DNA of 51,572 bases, taken from contig JAGALB010000032.1 of NCBI GenBank assembly GCA_017625405.1, forward strand, positions 1 to 51,572. Reading direction: 5' to 3'. A program made the position numbers and the translations under genes. Every line of letters begins with the position of its first letter. Positions within the stretch are counted from its first letter, which is position 1. Positions 16,501-24,475 of this stretch are shown here, in pieces. Below the pieces are notes generated by a model. That model was given only the letters and a program-made list of their open reading frames with translations. It did not search any database and was not told where the DNA came from. Source of the stretch: Ruminiclostridium sp. Its GTDB lineage: Bacteria; Bacillota; Clostridia; Oscillospirales; Ruminococcaceae.

Positions 16501-17146
16501 TGCAGATTTACGCAGAAAGATAAATGCACTCGGCAGTGTAAACTTTGCGGCGATTGAAGAATTTGAGGAAGTAAAGACCAGGTATGATGAACTTTCAGGA
16601 CAGCTGAAGGATGTAGAAAAATCCAGACGTGACCTTGAAAAGCTTATTTCAAATCTTACAACAGATATCAAGGCACGCTTCCTTTCCAGCTTCAACGATA
16701 TCAATGAGAAGTTCAGCAAGATATTCAAGGAAGTATTCGGCGGCGGTGAAGCTCATCTTGAGCTTATTGACCCCGAGGATGTACTTGGCAGCGGTATTGA
16801 AATTTTTGCCGCACCTCCCGGAAAGCTTATCAAGAACCTGATTTCGCTTTCAGGCGGTGAGCAGACAATGGTTGCGATTACCATCTATTTCGCAATCCTT
16901 CTTCACCGTCCTACACCGTTCTGTATGCTGGACGAGGTGGATGCCGCACTTGACGAAATCAACGTTGTGAAGTATGTAACATATCTGAAGCGCTTCTGCA
17001 AACAGACACAGCTTATGGTTATCACTCACAGACGAGGCACAATCGAGGGTTGTGATGTTCTGTACGGCGTGTTCATGCAGGAAAAGGGCGTTTCCCGTCT
17101 TATCCATCAGGAGCTTATCGACGATATGGAGCTTGAGCTTGACTGA
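13580..17146 (+). CDS. smc: Chromosome segregation ATPase SMC
   Basis: SMC with ScpA/ScpB forms bacterial condensin. The 1188-residue protein is full length: Walker A GSNGNGKSN (about 32-40), long coiled coil (about 170-500), hinge (about 510-670, GIHGTVADVISV to GGSFTGGSTK), second coiled coil (about 680-1030), signature SLSGGEQ and Walker B FCMLDEVDAALDE. The start at 13580 (MFFKSLEIQGFKSFADKT) matches family N-termini, but I see no clear SD, so translation is probably coupled to the radical SAM gene, 7 nt upstream. ftsY follows. The scpA/scpB genes are not in the window. Confidence 0.97.
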   Translation: MFFKSLEIQGFKSFADKTILNFDTKMTAIVGSNGNGKSNISDALRWVMGEQGAKTLRGDKMEDVIFHGTVARKQMGFAKVALSIDNTDRALAVDSDEVIVTRKLYRTGESEYLINGDKVRLKDIHELLMGTGLGRDGYSIIGQGRVAEIVNAKGTQRREIFEEAAGVSKFLHKKAEAERQLQRAEENFLRLKDIELSLEERLPTLEKQSEKARKAKVLIEEEKKIEISVAVAELDRLQKTLTDTENSILVNQGECEHFDREISELEQENEQLSITKSQLSARLADLRRNSDETKDEIAEADKAIAVLQNEIRHNETREEEIRRQIEAGSKSAAEFDKQIADIEKEIEAKKTEISKAEKAMSDLSAKLTASAEENKELDDEYKELDNKTGMLYAKLTESKLTLQQAEKTAAELGDSLTADTERIENQDKLADEYRAKRRALSRELEELSEEKADIENRLGGYTKLFESKNEKLTAKQEEYDKLRRNYDQKRQRLEVLSDVEKNMVGYFSSVKSVMHAVKSGKLSGIHGTVADVISVDKKYGIAIETSLGNALQNIIVENEETAKRCIRYLKDTNGGRATFYPLTSVKGSALQQNGLEDEDGFEGLGYELLDYDSKYDGIIKSVLGKTAVVDDINTATRIAKKYGYKFRIITLDGQIVNAGGSFTGGSTKETSGIISRKQEIDTLTAETQSLSDTIQLMKGSFSELQAEVNKMNLEIEGYKEKLSELRQEEVRLTAEIGGVKDLIRQCEEQQENAEFIIDRSRKQIAQQKEIIADCAEKIKAYEAEIAENEKLLEASGEKLKQADSERAAISEKISALNIERLTAGKDIESFNAQIENINRTKAAAGEDNERRLAEIDELKKSSEAIAVEIKEKQVSIEEFRNRFSENSNTINSVIARENECERRMSELAREIREKGDDKVKFSNALAVAVEKKASIEKEDEKLRVTLWDKYELTITEAREKAEKLENLSESQKQLADLRRKINALGSVNFAAIEEFEEVKTRYDELSGQLKDVEKSRRDLEKLISNLTTDIKARFLSSFNDINEKFSKIFKEVFGGGEAHLELIDPEDVLGSGIEIFAAPPGKLIKNLISLSGGEQTMVAITIYFAILLHRPTPFCMLDEVDAALDEINVVKYVTYLKRFCKQTQLMVITHRRGTIEGCDVLYGVFMQEKGVSRLIHQELIDDMELELD

Positions 17147-17175
17147 TTTCCTTAATAAAGACTAACGAGGTAATT

Positions 17176-18099
17176 ATGGGATTTTTTGATAAACTTAAAG
17201 AGGGTCTTAAAAAGACCAAGGACAGCTTTGTTTCAAAGGTAGAGGTGCTTGTAAATTCCTTTACAAAGATTGATGAGGATTTCTTTGAGGAACTTGAAGA
17301 AACACTGATTTTATCGGATATCGGTGCTGAAACCTCCTGTGATATATGCGACAGACTGAGAGCAGAGGTAAAGCGCACAGGCACAACTGATCCTGCGGAG
17401 GTAAAGGGCCTTCTCAAGAATATAATTGCTGATATTTTAAGCGGAAACCATGAGCTTGATTTCAGCACTAAGCCGTCAGTTATTCTTGTAATCGGTGTAA
17501 ACGGAGCAGGCAAGACCACCACAATCGGAAAGCTTGCCGCAAATCTTAAAAATGACGGTAAAAAGGTGCTTGTTGCGGCAGCGGATACATTCCGTGCGGC
17601 GGCAATTGATCAGCTCAATGTATGGACGGATCGTGCAGGAGTTGATATTGTAAAGCACGCAGAGGGCAGCGACCCTGCGGCGGTAGTTTTTGACGGCTGT
17701 TCGGCAGCAAAGGCAAGAAATGCTGATGTACTCATTATCGATACCGCAGGCAGACTTCACAATAAGAAAAACCTTATGGAAGAGCTTAAAAAGATTTCAC
17801 GTATTATTTCTCAGCAGCTTCCCGACAGTGCTCTTGAAACTCTGCTTGTTCTTGATGCAACAACAGGGCAGAATGCTGTAAATCAGGCAAGACTTTTCAA
17901 AGAGGTTTGTGAAATTACGGGAATTGTTCTTACAAAGCTTGACGGAACAGCAAAAGGTGGTATAATAATACCTATAAAGAATGAGCTTGACATACCCGTG
18001 AAGCTTGTGGGTGTAGGCGAAAAAATTGATGACTTACAGAATTTCATACCTCAGGATTATGCGGAAATTCTGTTTGCTGAAAATGGAGATAAAGAATGA
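17176..18099 (+). CDS. ftsY: Signal recognition particle receptor FtsY
   Basis: FtsY is the membrane-bound SRP receptor GTPase that delivers ribosome-nascent chain complexes to SecYEG. The 307-residue protein has the short N domain (1-about 95) and the G domain with GVNGAGKTTTIGKLA, DTFRAAAIDQL, DTAGRLHNK and TKLDGTAKGG. It lacks the long acidic A domain of E. coli FtsY, as usual for Firmicutes. SD AACGAGG. Ends with a 4-nt ATGA overlap with the following nucleotidase gene, supporting one operon. Confidence 0.97.
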   Translation: MGFFDKLKEGLKKTKDSFVSKVEVLVNSFTKIDEDFFEELEETLILSDIGAETSCDICDRLRAEVKRTGTTDPAEVKGLLKNIIADILSGNHELDFSTKPSVILVIGVNGAGKTTTIGKLAANLKNDGKKVLVAAADTFRAAAIDQLNVWTDRAGVDIVKHAEGSDPAAVVFDGCSAAKARNADVLIIDTAGRLHNKKNLMEELKKISRIISQQLPDSALETLLVLDATTGQNAVNQARLFKEVCEITGIVLTKLDGTAKGGIIIPIKNELDIPVKLVGVGEKIDDLQNFIPQDYAEILFAENGDKE

Positions 18100-18683
18100 A
18101 ACTTGTAGTTGCTACCAACAATCAGGGTAAGGTGAAGGAGTTCAAACAGCTTCTTGAGCCTCTCGGTTTTGAACCCGTTTCTCTCAGGGATGAGGGCATT
18201 GTGATAGATGTTGCCGAGGATGGCGAAACCTTTGCTGAAAACGCACATATAAAAGCGCAGGCTGTATATGAAATATGCAAGTGTCCTGTGCTTGCTGATG
18301 ACAGCGGACTTGAAATCGAGTTTTTAGGCGGTGCGCCCGGAATTTATTCCGCACGCTATGCAGGTGAGGATGCTACCGATGCTGACCGTTGCAGCAAGGT
18401 CCTGTCCGAGCTTGAAGGCGTGGATATCAGTATGAGAAGTGCTCGTTTCGCCTGTGCCTTATACTGCATCATTGATGATGATACCGAATATTCCGTGCTT
18501 GGAACAATGAACGGCTTTATCGGTACAGAGCCTATGGGTGAGAACGGCTTTGGCTATGACCCCATTTTTATGATTGATGAAGAAACAAGCGTTGCTATGA
18601 TAAGCGATGAAGAGAAAAACAAGATAAGCCACAGAGCCGAAGCTATGCGTAAGCTTGCCGAAGTGCTCAGGGCAAATGGATAA
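18096..18683 (+). CDS. rdgB: XTP/dITP pyrophosphatase (HAM1/RdgB family)
   Basis: This enzyme hydrolyses non-canonical purine triphosphates (ITP, XTP, dITP), keeping them out of DNA and RNA. The 195-residue protein shows the family motifs: ATNNQGKVKEF at the N-terminus (substrate phosphates), ADDSGLEIEFLGGAPGIYSARYAG, NGFGYDPIF and SHRAEAMRKL. The ATG overlaps the ftsY stop by 4 nt. Next to yhbY and nadD in the same operon. Confidence 0.95.
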   Translation: MKLVVATNNQGKVKEFKQLLEPLGFEPVSLRDEGIVIDVAEDGETFAENAHIKAQAVYEICKCPVLADDSGLEIEFLGGAPGIYSARYAGEDATDADRCSKVLSELEGVDISMRSARFACALYCIIDDDTEYSVLGTMNGFIGTEPMGENGFGYDPIFMIDEETSVAMISDEEKNKISHRAEAMRKLAEVLRANG

Positions 18684-18707
18684 ACAAAAGAAAGGCAGTT
18701 CATATTT

Positions 18708-19004
18708 ATGACAGGAAAAGAAAGAGCAAAGCTCCGTGCTATTGCAAATACTTATGAAACTATTCTTCTCGTAGGCAAGAACGGCATCGGCCCTGAGCTT
18801 ATAAAGCAGGCTGATGATGCTCTTGAAAAGAGAGAAATGATAAAGGGAAAGGTTCATGAAACCTGTGAGCTTACAGCAAGAGAGGTCTGCGCAGAACTCT
18901 GCGAAGCAGTCAAGGCGGAGCCTATTCAGGTTATAGGAACAAAGTTTGTAATTTACAGACAGAACAAGGATAAGAAAAAGAGAGTTATTTTTATAGATGA
19001 GTAA
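18708..19004 (+). CDS. yhbY: YhbY-family RNA-binding protein (CRM domain)
   Basis: A 98-residue single CRM-domain protein, the family of ribosome-assembly RNA-binding proteins. Visible hallmarks: LRAIANTYETILLVGKNGI, including the GKxG-type loop, then REMIKGKVHETCELTAREV and a final beta-strand QVIGTKFVIYRQ. AAAGG precedes the ATG. Its last 8 nt overlap nadD. The order yhbY-nadD-yqeK-rsfS is the conserved Firmicute ribosome-assembly/NAD cluster. Confidence 0.93.
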   Translation: MTGKERAKLRAIANTYETILLVGKNGIGPELIKQADDALEKREMIKGKVHETCELTAREVCAELCEAVKAEPIQVIGTKFVIYRQNKDKKKRVIFIDE

Positions 19005-19587
19005 GGTAGGAATTTTCGGAGGGGCATTCAACCCCATTCATAAAGGACATACAGAGCTTGCAAGAGCGGCATTCAAAATGCTGAAGCTGAGTGAGATGCT
19101 TATTATCCCTACAGCTCAGTCACCTCACAAGCAGACTTCAGAGGTTTCATTCGAGGACAGAGCAGAAATGTGCCGTATAGCATTTGAAAATGACAAGGGC
19201 TTTGTAATTTCCGATATAGAAAAGCAGCTTGGCGGTACAAGCTATACAATCAATACAGTGCGTGCCTTAAAGGAAATTTATCCGAAGAAAACCGAGTTTT
19301 ATCTTATAATAGGCGGCGATATGCTGTTTTATTTTGAAAACTGGTATCGTCACGAGGCGCTTCTGAAGGAATGCCACGTTGTTGCAGCTGCCAGGGAAAA
19401 TGACAGCTATGTGGATATGCTTGAATACGCCAACGAGCTTGGCAGAGTAAAGGTGCTCAACTTACCTGTGACCGAGGTTTCTTCAACTGAGCTTCGTGAA
19501 AAGCTTGCAAATGGCGAAGACTGCGGAGATTTCATAGATAAAAAGGTCATGGCATATATAACCGAAAGGGGTATTTACCGTGGCTGA
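18997..19587 (+). CDS. nadD: Nicotinate-nucleotide adenylyltransferase
   Basis: NadD joins ATP and nicotinate mononucleotide to deamido-NAD, in the main NAD synthesis route. The 196-residue protein has the nucleotidyltransferase motif GGAFNPIHKGH (about 8-18) and the C-terminal block VSSTELREKL corresponding to the family (I/V)SSTxIR. It overlaps yhbY by 8 nt and yqeK by 8 nt, so all three are translationally coupled. Full length. Confidence 0.95.
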   Translation: MSKVGIFGGAFNPIHKGHTELARAAFKMLKLSEMLIIPTAQSPHKQTSEVSFEDRAEMCRIAFENDKGFVISDIEKQLGGTSYTINTVRALKEIYPKKTEFYLIIGGDMLFYFENWYRHEALLKECHVVAAARENDSYVDMLEYANELGRVKVLNLPVTEVSSTELREKLANGEDCGDFIDKKVMAYITERGIYRG

Positions 19588-20152
19588 TGATTACAAAGAG
19601 CTGATAAGCGGTATGATGGGCAAGAAGCGGTATATTCACAGCTGTAATGTTGCAGATATGTGCGTAAAGCTTGCCGAGATACACGGCGAGGATACCGAAA
19701 AGGCATATATTGCAGGGATTCTTCACGACATCCGCAAGGAAATTGATGATGAAACCCTGAAGAAAGAGATTGAACTCAGCGGATATTACATTGACCCTGT
19801 TGAGCTTGCTTCAAGAAAAACCTGGCACGGTATAGCGGCGGCATATTATGTCCGTGATGTGCTGGGAATAACGGATACGGATATTCTTAACGCCATACGT
19901 TTTCACACGGTGGGAAGGGCAGATATGTCCAAGCTTGAAAAGATTGTGTATCTGGGCGACCTTGTATCCGCAGAGAGAAATTATCCTGATGTGGAGAAAT
20001 ACAGAGCATATGCCCTTGAAAATCTTGATAACGGTATGTATAAGGCGCTTGAATGGCTTATACCCGATTTCGTCGGTAGCGGACGCATGATTCCCGTTTC
20101 TACTGTTGAAGCGTACAATTGTTATCTGAAAGCAGCAAAAAAGAAAAAATAA
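19580..20152 (+). CDS. yqeK: HD-domain hydrolase YqeK (symmetrical Ap4A hydrolase type)
   Basis: A 190-residue HD-superfamily phosphohydrolase; YqeK proteins cleave diadenosine tetraphosphate symmetrically to two ADP. Metal-ligand pattern visible: RYIHSCNVAD (His), GILHDIRKE (HD), FHTVGRADM (His) and YLGDLVSAERN (Asp). GTG start at 19580 overlaps nadD. It is followed 33 nt later by rsfS. The nadD-yqeK-rsfS order supports the assignment. Confidence 0.92.
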   Translation: MADDYKELISGMMGKKRYIHSCNVADMCVKLAEIHGEDTEKAYIAGILHDIRKEIDDETLKKEIELSGYYIDPVELASRKTWHGIAAAYYVRDVLGITDTDILNAIRFHTVGRADMSKLEKIVYLGDLVSAERNYPDVEKYRAYALENLDNGMYKALEWLIPDFVGSGRMIPVSTVEAYNCYLKAAKKKK

Positions 20153-20185
20153 TGTATGCGTGAAAATCGCAGAAAGGAATACAAA

Positions 20186-20539
20186 ATGACAGATTTAGAA
20201 ACAGTAAAGACCGTCGTGAAGGCGCTTGATTCCAAGAAGGCAGGAAATATACGTGTTCTTAAAATCGGCGACCTTACAATTCTTGCAAATTATTTTGTAA
20301 TTGCCGAGGGTGGCAGCAACACTCAGGTAAAGGCACTTGCAGATGAAGTGGATTACCAGATGGGACTTCTCGGAATTGAGCCCAAGAGTATGTCCGGTAC
20401 ACAGGGCGCAACATGGATTACAATCGACTATATTGATGTTGTTGTTCACGTGTTTTATAAGGAAACAAGAGAGTTTTATGACCTTGAAAGACTCTGGCAG
20501 GATGGCGAAGAAATAAATATTGAAGAATTTTTAAAATAA
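20186..20539 (+). CDS. rsfS: Ribosome silencing factor RsfS
   Basis: RsfS binds L14 on the 50S subunit and blocks joining to the 30S in starvation. The 117-residue protein contains VKALDSKKAGNIRVLKI, YFVIAEGGSNTQVKALAD and GATWITIDYIDVVVHVFYKETREFYDLERLW, the family core. An upstream ATG at 20156 is in frame, but the ATG at 20186 has AGAAAGGA at the right spacing and matches family starts. Last gene of the long operon; the rpsU promoter -35 starts only 4 nt after its stop and I see no terminator in between. Confidence 0.93.
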   Translation: MTDLETVKTVVKALDSKKAGNIRVLKIGDLTILANYFVIAEGGSNTQVKALADEVDYQMGLLGIEPKSMSGTQGATWITIDYIDVVVHVFYKETREFYDLERLWQDGEEINIEEFLK

Positions 20540-20542
20540 TAC

Positions 20543-20571
20543 TTGACAATTTAAGGGTTTTATTGTATAAT
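20543..20571 (+). promoter_or_regulatory. Sigma-A promoter of rpsU
   Basis: TTGACA (20543-20548), 17 nt, TATAAT (20566-20571): perfect consensus, directly after the rsfS stop. Confidence 0.9.
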
Positions 20572-20595
20572 ACTGCTTGAGCATTTATTGTGTTC

Positions 20596-20650
20596 GCCTA
20601 CTAAGTAGACATAACTTGTAGATTAACCTGTGCCGTAAGGCAAAGGGAGG
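20596..20650 (+). promoter_or_regulatory. Structured leader of rpsU
   Basis: The 80-nt leader has two short hairpins: CTAC-TAA-GTAG (20598-20608) and TGCC-GTAA-GGCA (20631-20642, GNRA-type loop). The second ends one base or two before the AAGGGAGGG SD. This could be a protein-binding autoregulatory site; no known Rfam leader is recognised by eye. Confidence 0.4.
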
Positions 20651-20657
20651 GATATAG

Positions 20658-20834
20658 ATGGCAGAAATTCGTCTTGGAAAGAACGAATCATTAGACACAG
20701 CATTAAAGCGTTTTAAGCGTTCCTGCGCAAGAGACGGTGTTTTAGCTGAGGTTCGTAAAAGAGAACATTACGAAAAGCCTTCGGTAAAGCGTAAGAAGAA
20801 GTCCGAAGCTGCACGTAAGCGCAAGTTCAAGTAA
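20658..20834 (+). CDS. rpsU: 30S ribosomal protein S21
   Basis: A 58-codon gene. The product begins [20 protein letters not shown] and ends in a basic tail (RKRKFK), with [22 protein letters not shown] in the middle: classic S21, a late-binding small-subunit protein near the anti-SD of 16S rRNA. SD AAGGGAGGG lies 8 nt upstream of the ATG. It has its own perfect promoter and a hairpin behind it (20852-20877). yqeG follows. Confidence 0.97.
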   Translation: MAEIRLGKNESLDTALKRFKRSCARDGVLAEVRKREHYEKPSVKRKKKSEAARKRKFK

Positions 20835-20851
20835 TGCGTATTAAAAGATTT

Positions 20852-20883
20852 TAAGCGGGCTCGGTGTAGTCCGCTTAATTTTA
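20852..20883 (+). terminator. Probable terminator after rpsU
   Basis: Stem TAAGCGGG/TCCGCTTA (one G-U pair, 10-nt loop, 20852-20877) followed by ATTTTATG. The T-tract is modest, so read-through into yqeG is likely. Confidence 0.6.
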
Positions 20884-20912
20884 TGTTTATGACTCCGAAA
20901 GGAATTGATAGC

Positions 20913-21407
20913 ATGATTTTCAAACCCACGTTATGGGTGAAAAATGTATTGAGTATTGATGAGGCGTTTCTTGATGCAAACAATATAAAGGCGCTGATTC
21001 TTGATCTTGACAACACCCTGTCCATGCATGGAAATCCTGCCGCTGAAGAGGGAATCCCCGACTGGCTTGATAAAATGCGTGAGCTTGGTATAAAGATGAT
21101 GGTTGTATCAAATAACACAAATAAGCGTGTTGCACCTCTTGCTGCAAAGCTGGGGCTCGATTACATCCATTCAGGCGCAAAACCGCTTACATTCGGTATA
21201 AATAAAGCTGTTAAAGCTCTTGGGATCCCCAAGGAGAATATAGCTGTGGTAGGCGATCAGATATTTACCGATGTAATGGGCGGTAATTTTGCAAAAATGA
21301 CAACAATCCTTGTTGAGCCGTTCCACCTTGAAAAGGGGATACTTTTCAAGATAAAGCGTGCGGCAGAGGGTTTGGTTTTCAAGAGAGATTTCAGTAAACT
21401 CAGATAA
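20913..21407 (+). CDS. yqeG: HAD-family phosphatase YqeG (HAD-IIIA)
   Basis: A 164-residue haloacid-dehalogenase phosphatase. Motif I LDLDNTL carries the nucleophile Asp; motif II is VVSNN; motif IV is VVGDQIFTDVMGGN. This matches the YqeG subfamily (start like MIFKPTLWVKNVLSIDE). An in-frame ATG at 20883 would add ten odd residues and lies in the rpsU terminator; the ATG at 20913 is 13 nt after GAAAGGA. Substrate unknown; in Bacillus yqeG sits in the same aroE/nadD/yqeK gene cluster, partly conserved here. Confidence 0.9.
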   Translation: MIFKPTLWVKNVLSIDEAFLDANNIKALILDLDNTLSMHGNPAAEEGIPDWLDKMRELGIKMMVVSNNTNKRVAPLAAKLGLDYIHSGAKPLTFGINKAVKALGIPKENIAVVGDQIFTDVMGGNFAKMTTILVEPFHLEKGILFKIKRAAEGLVFKRDFSKLR

Positions 21408-21424
21408 ATGAAAGGACGGTCTTT

Positions 21425-22267
21425 ATGATTACATTCGGACCGGGTGGAAACTCGGAAAGCTTCGGTAAACGCAAATTCCCCGAACAGCTTCCCGAATATC
21501 TGGCTTCAATGGGGCTTAACGGCTATGAGATAGAATGCGGCAGGGGAGTACGTATTGCGGAAAAGACATATAATCTTCTTCCCGATATTGCAAAGCAGAA
21601 CGGCATTTATATTACTCTCCACACACCTTATTTCATATCCCTTTCCAGCGAAAATGAGGAAACACGTTTAAAAAGCGTCACTTATATCGAGGAAAGTGCT
21701 GTTGCGGCACACAAGCTTGGTGTAAAAAAGATAATAGTTCATTCAGGTTCATGCGCAAAAATGACACGCGAGGCAGCTCTGGAGCTTGCAAAGGACACGC
21801 TTCTCAGGGCGCAGGCAAGACTTGATGAAATCGGCTTGTCTGAGATAATTATCTGTCCCGAAACAATGGGCAAAATCAATCAGCTGGGCACACTTTCTGA
21901 AGTCATGGAGCTTTGTAAGGTTGATGAGCGCTTCCTGCCCTGCGTGGATTTCGGTCATCTCAACGCCCGTACATTGGGTGGAATAAAAAGTATTGCTGAT
22001 TACACTTCAATCCTTGATGAAATTGAGGATAAGCTGGGCTTTGAGCGCTTAAAGAATTTTCACGTTCATTTTAGTAAGATTCAGTATACTGCTGGCGGTG
22101 AAAAGTGCCACCTGACTTTTTCTGACAATGAGTTCGGCCCTGATTATGAGCCGCTTATGGAACTGTTTGCAAAGCGCAGACTTGAGCCTTCGGTCATCTG
22201 CGAAAGTGCAGGAACCCAGGCGGAGGATGCAGCAGAAATGAAGAAAGCTTATGAGAGGTGTTTATAA
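21425..22267 (+). CDS. AP endonuclease family 2-like TIM-barrel protein
   Basis: A 280-residue protein of the endonuclease IV/xylose isomerase-like TIM-barrel superfamily. Putative metal ligands appear in order: H in LHTPYF, H in IIVHSGS, E in IICPETMG, D/H in VDFGHLNA, H in FHVHFSKI and E in ICESAG, the Nfo-type pattern. It could be deoxyribonuclease IV or a sugar-acting relative; the GPGGNSESF opening resembles the deoxyribonuclease IV-like family of clostridia. SD AAAGGACGG. Its stop overlaps aroQ by one base (TAATG). Confidence 0.8.
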   Translation: MITFGPGGNSESFGKRKFPEQLPEYLASMGLNGYEIECGRGVRIAEKTYNLLPDIAKQNGIYITLHTPYFISLSSENEETRLKSVTYIEESAVAAHKLGVKKIIVHSGSCAKMTREAALELAKDTLLRAQARLDEIGLSEIIICPETMGKINQLGTLSEVMELCKVDERFLPCVDFGHLNARTLGGIKSIADYTSILDEIEDKLGFERLKNFHVHFSKIQYTAGGEKCHLTFSDNEFGPDYEPLMELFAKRRLEPSVICESAGTQAEDAAEMKKAYERCL

Positions 22268-22692
22268 TGAAAATCTTTATTATCAACGGCCCTAATCTTA
22301 ATATGCTCGGCAAGCGTGAGCCTGAGATTTACGGTGCTGATACACTGGAGAGCATCAATGCTGAGTTAAAGGAGCTTTGCGACTCTATCGGTGTTGAGCC
22401 TGAATTCTATCAGTCCAATTGCGAAGGCGAGCTTATTGATATTATACACAGCGCAAGAGAGAAGGCTGACGGTATTGTGCTTAATGCAGGTGCATACACA
22501 CATTACAGCATTGCAATCCGTGACGCTATTTCTGCTTGTGAAAAGCCGTGTGTTGAAGTACATCTTTCAAATGTGCATAAGCGTGAGGAATTCCGTCATA
22601 AGTCGGTGATTTCCGCTGTGTGCGAGGGTGTAATCTGCGGCTTCGGTAAGGACAGTTACCGCCTTGCAATACTGGCACTTGCCGGAAAGTAA
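22267..22692 (+). CDS. aroQ: 3-dehydroquinate dehydratase, type II
   Basis: AroQ dehydrates 3-dehydroquinate to 3-dehydroshikimate in the shikimate pathway, as a dodecamer. The 141-residue protein has the flexible active-site loop GPNLNMLGKREPEIYG with catalytic Arg and Tyr, NAGAYTHYSIAIRDA and EVHLSNVHKREEFRH with the catalytic His. The ATG at 22267 shares its A with the upstream stop; an in-frame GTG at 22258 would only add MFI. No other aro gene is in the window. Confidence 0.96.
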   Translation: MKIFIINGPNLNMLGKREPEIYGADTLESINAELKELCDSIGVEPEFYQSNCEGELIDIIHSAREKADGIVLNAGAYTHYSIAIRDAISACEKPCVEVHLSNVHKREEFRHKSVISAVCEGVICGFGKDSYRLAILALAGK

Positions 22693-22710
22693 AAGAAAAG
22701 GAACAACGAT

Positions 22711-23778
22711 ATGTATATTACAGAGAGAATAGCGGCTGAGCTTAAGGATACAACCCATGCCGCACTGCTTACAAGTGAAGTTTCACGTAAATATGCCACA
22801 GGATTCCACTCTTCTGCGGGCATTGTCATGGTTACAAAGGATAAGAGCTATTTTATAGTTGACGGAAGATATTTCGAGAAGGCTGAACAGCAGGCAAAGG
22901 GCTGTGATGTAATTCTCCTTTCCGATTTGAGAAAACAGATATATGCAATTATTGAAGAACACGGAATTGAGGTTGTTTCTATCGAAAGCAAGACACTTAC
23001 CGTAAGTGAGCTTGAAGATTACAAACAGCTTTTCAATGCGCTTACCGTTGATTCTTCCTCATGGCTTTCCGCAACTCTTGAAAGAATGAGAATTATCAAG
23101 ACTGAAGAAGAAATAGGCAAGATTGAAGCAGCACAGCGTATTGCCGAAGCGGCGTTTTCCAAGCTTATCACTTCAATCCGTGCAGGTGTAACCGAAAAAC
23201 AGGTTGCTGCAATGCTTGAATTCTTTATGCGTGATCTCGGTGCAGACGGTATATCGTTTGATACAATCGCTGCTTCGGGCATTAATTCAGCTTGTCCTCA
23301 TGCTGTACCTACCGATAAGCCTTTACAGAACGGTGAATTTCTGACACTTGATTTCGGCGCAACAGTAGACGGCTATCACTCCGATATGACACGTACAGTG
23401 GTAATCGGCAAGCCTGATGAGGAAATGAAGAATATCTATAACGCTGTATGGGGCGCGCAGACAGATGCTATCAAGGCAGTGCGTGCCGATGTAACAGGCA
23501 AGCTGGTTGATAATGTTGCAAGAAGCACTCTTGATGCCTGGGGTTATGAAAAGTACTTCACACACGGACTTGGCCACGGTGTAGGCCTTGAAATTCATGA
23601 ATCCCCCAATCTTAACCCCAAAAGCCCGTTTACACTCCGTGAGGGTATGGTTATAACAATCGAACCCGGTGTATATATTCCTCATAAATGCGGTGTACGT
23701 ATTGAAGACATGGTTGTTGTAACGGCTGACGGCTGTCTTAATTTAACAAAAACACCCAAAACACTTATTTATATATAA
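22711..23778 (+). CDS. M24-family Xaa-Pro aminopeptidase/dipeptidase
   Basis: A 355-residue creatinase-fold metallopeptidase. N-terminal domain about 1-125, catalytic pita-bread domain after it, with the five metal ligands: D and D in LDFGATVDGYHSDMTRT, H in GLGHGVGLEIHE, E in ITIEPGVYI and E in GVRIEDMVVV. Family members remove or cleave X-Pro peptides in the cytoplasm. The order aroQ - M24 peptidase - efp is a widely conserved Firmicute arrangement. SD AAAGGA. efp has its own promoter 36 nt further on. Confidence 0.93.
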   Translation: MYITERIAAELKDTTHAALLTSEVSRKYATGFHSSAGIVMVTKDKSYFIVDGRYFEKAEQQAKGCDVILLSDLRKQIYAIIEEHGIEVVSIESKTLTVSELEDYKQLFNALTVDSSSWLSATLERMRIIKTEEEIGKIEAAQRIAEAAFSKLITSIRAGVTEKQVAAMLEFFMRDLGADGISFDTIAASGINSACPHAVPTDKPLQNGEFLTLDFGATVDGYHSDMTRTVVIGKPDEEMKNIYNAVWGAQTDAIKAVRADVTGKLVDNVARSTLDAWGYEKYFTHGLGHGVGLEIHESPNLNPKSPFTLREGMVITIEPGVYIPHKCGVRIEDMVVVTADGCLNLTKTPKTLIYI

Positions 23779-23814
23779 AATTTTTGTATATTACAAGAAA
23801 TTTTACAAAAAGAC

Positions 23815-23843
23815 TTGCTTTTTTATTAAAAATAATGTACAAT
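23815..23843 (+). promoter_or_regulatory. Sigma-A promoter of efp
   Basis: TTGCTT (23815-23820), 17 nt, TACAAT (23838-23843). Confidence 0.7.
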
Positions 23844-23885
23844 ATAAGAGATACTTATGTATAATTTTAAGGAGGATTATTAAAT

Positions 23886-24452
23886 ATGATCACAGCAGGC
23901 GATTTCAGAAACGGTATGACATTTGAGGAAGACGGCAACGTAATGCAGGTTGTTGAATTCCAGCACGTTAAGCCCGGTAAAGGTGCTGCTTTCGTAAGAA
24001 CAAAGACAAAGAACGTTATCACAGGTGCAGTTGTAGAAAAATCCTACAACCCCACAGCTAAGTTCCCCACAGCTTACGTAGAAAGAAAGGATATGGAATA
24101 CACATATTCTGACGGTGAATTATATCACTTCATGGACAGCGAAACATACGAAGATGTTCCGATCAATGCAAGCGAACTCGGTGATAACTTCAAGTTCGTA
24201 AAGGAAAACATGGTATGTAAGGTTCTTTCCTACAAGGGTAAGGTTTTCGGTGTAGAACCCCCCAACTTTGTTGAACTCGAAGTAACAGATACTGACCCCG
24301 GTTTCAAGGGTGATACAGCTACAAACGCTACAAAGCCCGCTACACTTGAAACAGGTGCAGAAATCAAGGTTCCCCTCTTTATCGAAATCGGCGAAATCAT
24401 CCGTATCGATACAAGAACAGGCGAATACATGGAACGTGCAAACAACAAGTAA
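23886..24452 (+). CDS. efp: Elongation factor P
   Basis: EF-P rescues ribosomes stalled on polyproline. The 188-residue protein has the KOW-like N domain ([22 protein letters not shown]) and two OB domains; the loop VKPGKGAAF presents Lys32, the residue that in several bacteria is modified. No EpmA-type modification gene is near, so modification cannot be judged. SD AAGGAGG. Probably co-transcribed with the following CD1247-type gene (23 nt gap). Confidence 0.97.
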   Translation: MITAGDFRNGMTFEEDGNVMQVVEFQHVKPGKGAAFVRTKTKNVITGAVVEKSYNPTAKFPTAYVERKDMEYTYSDGELYHFMDSETYEDVPINASELGDNFKFVKENMVCKVLSYKGKVFGVEPPNFVELEVTDTDPGFKGDTATNATKPATLETGAEIKVPLFIEIGEIIRIDTRTGEYMERANNK

Positions 24453-24475
24453 TCCATAAAAGGAGGACTATAAAA

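Noticed and set aside
15919-16728. Long minus-strand ORF inside smc
   Set aside because: Ser/Leu/Phe-rich reverse of the coiled coil, caused by codon bias; no SD or domain.
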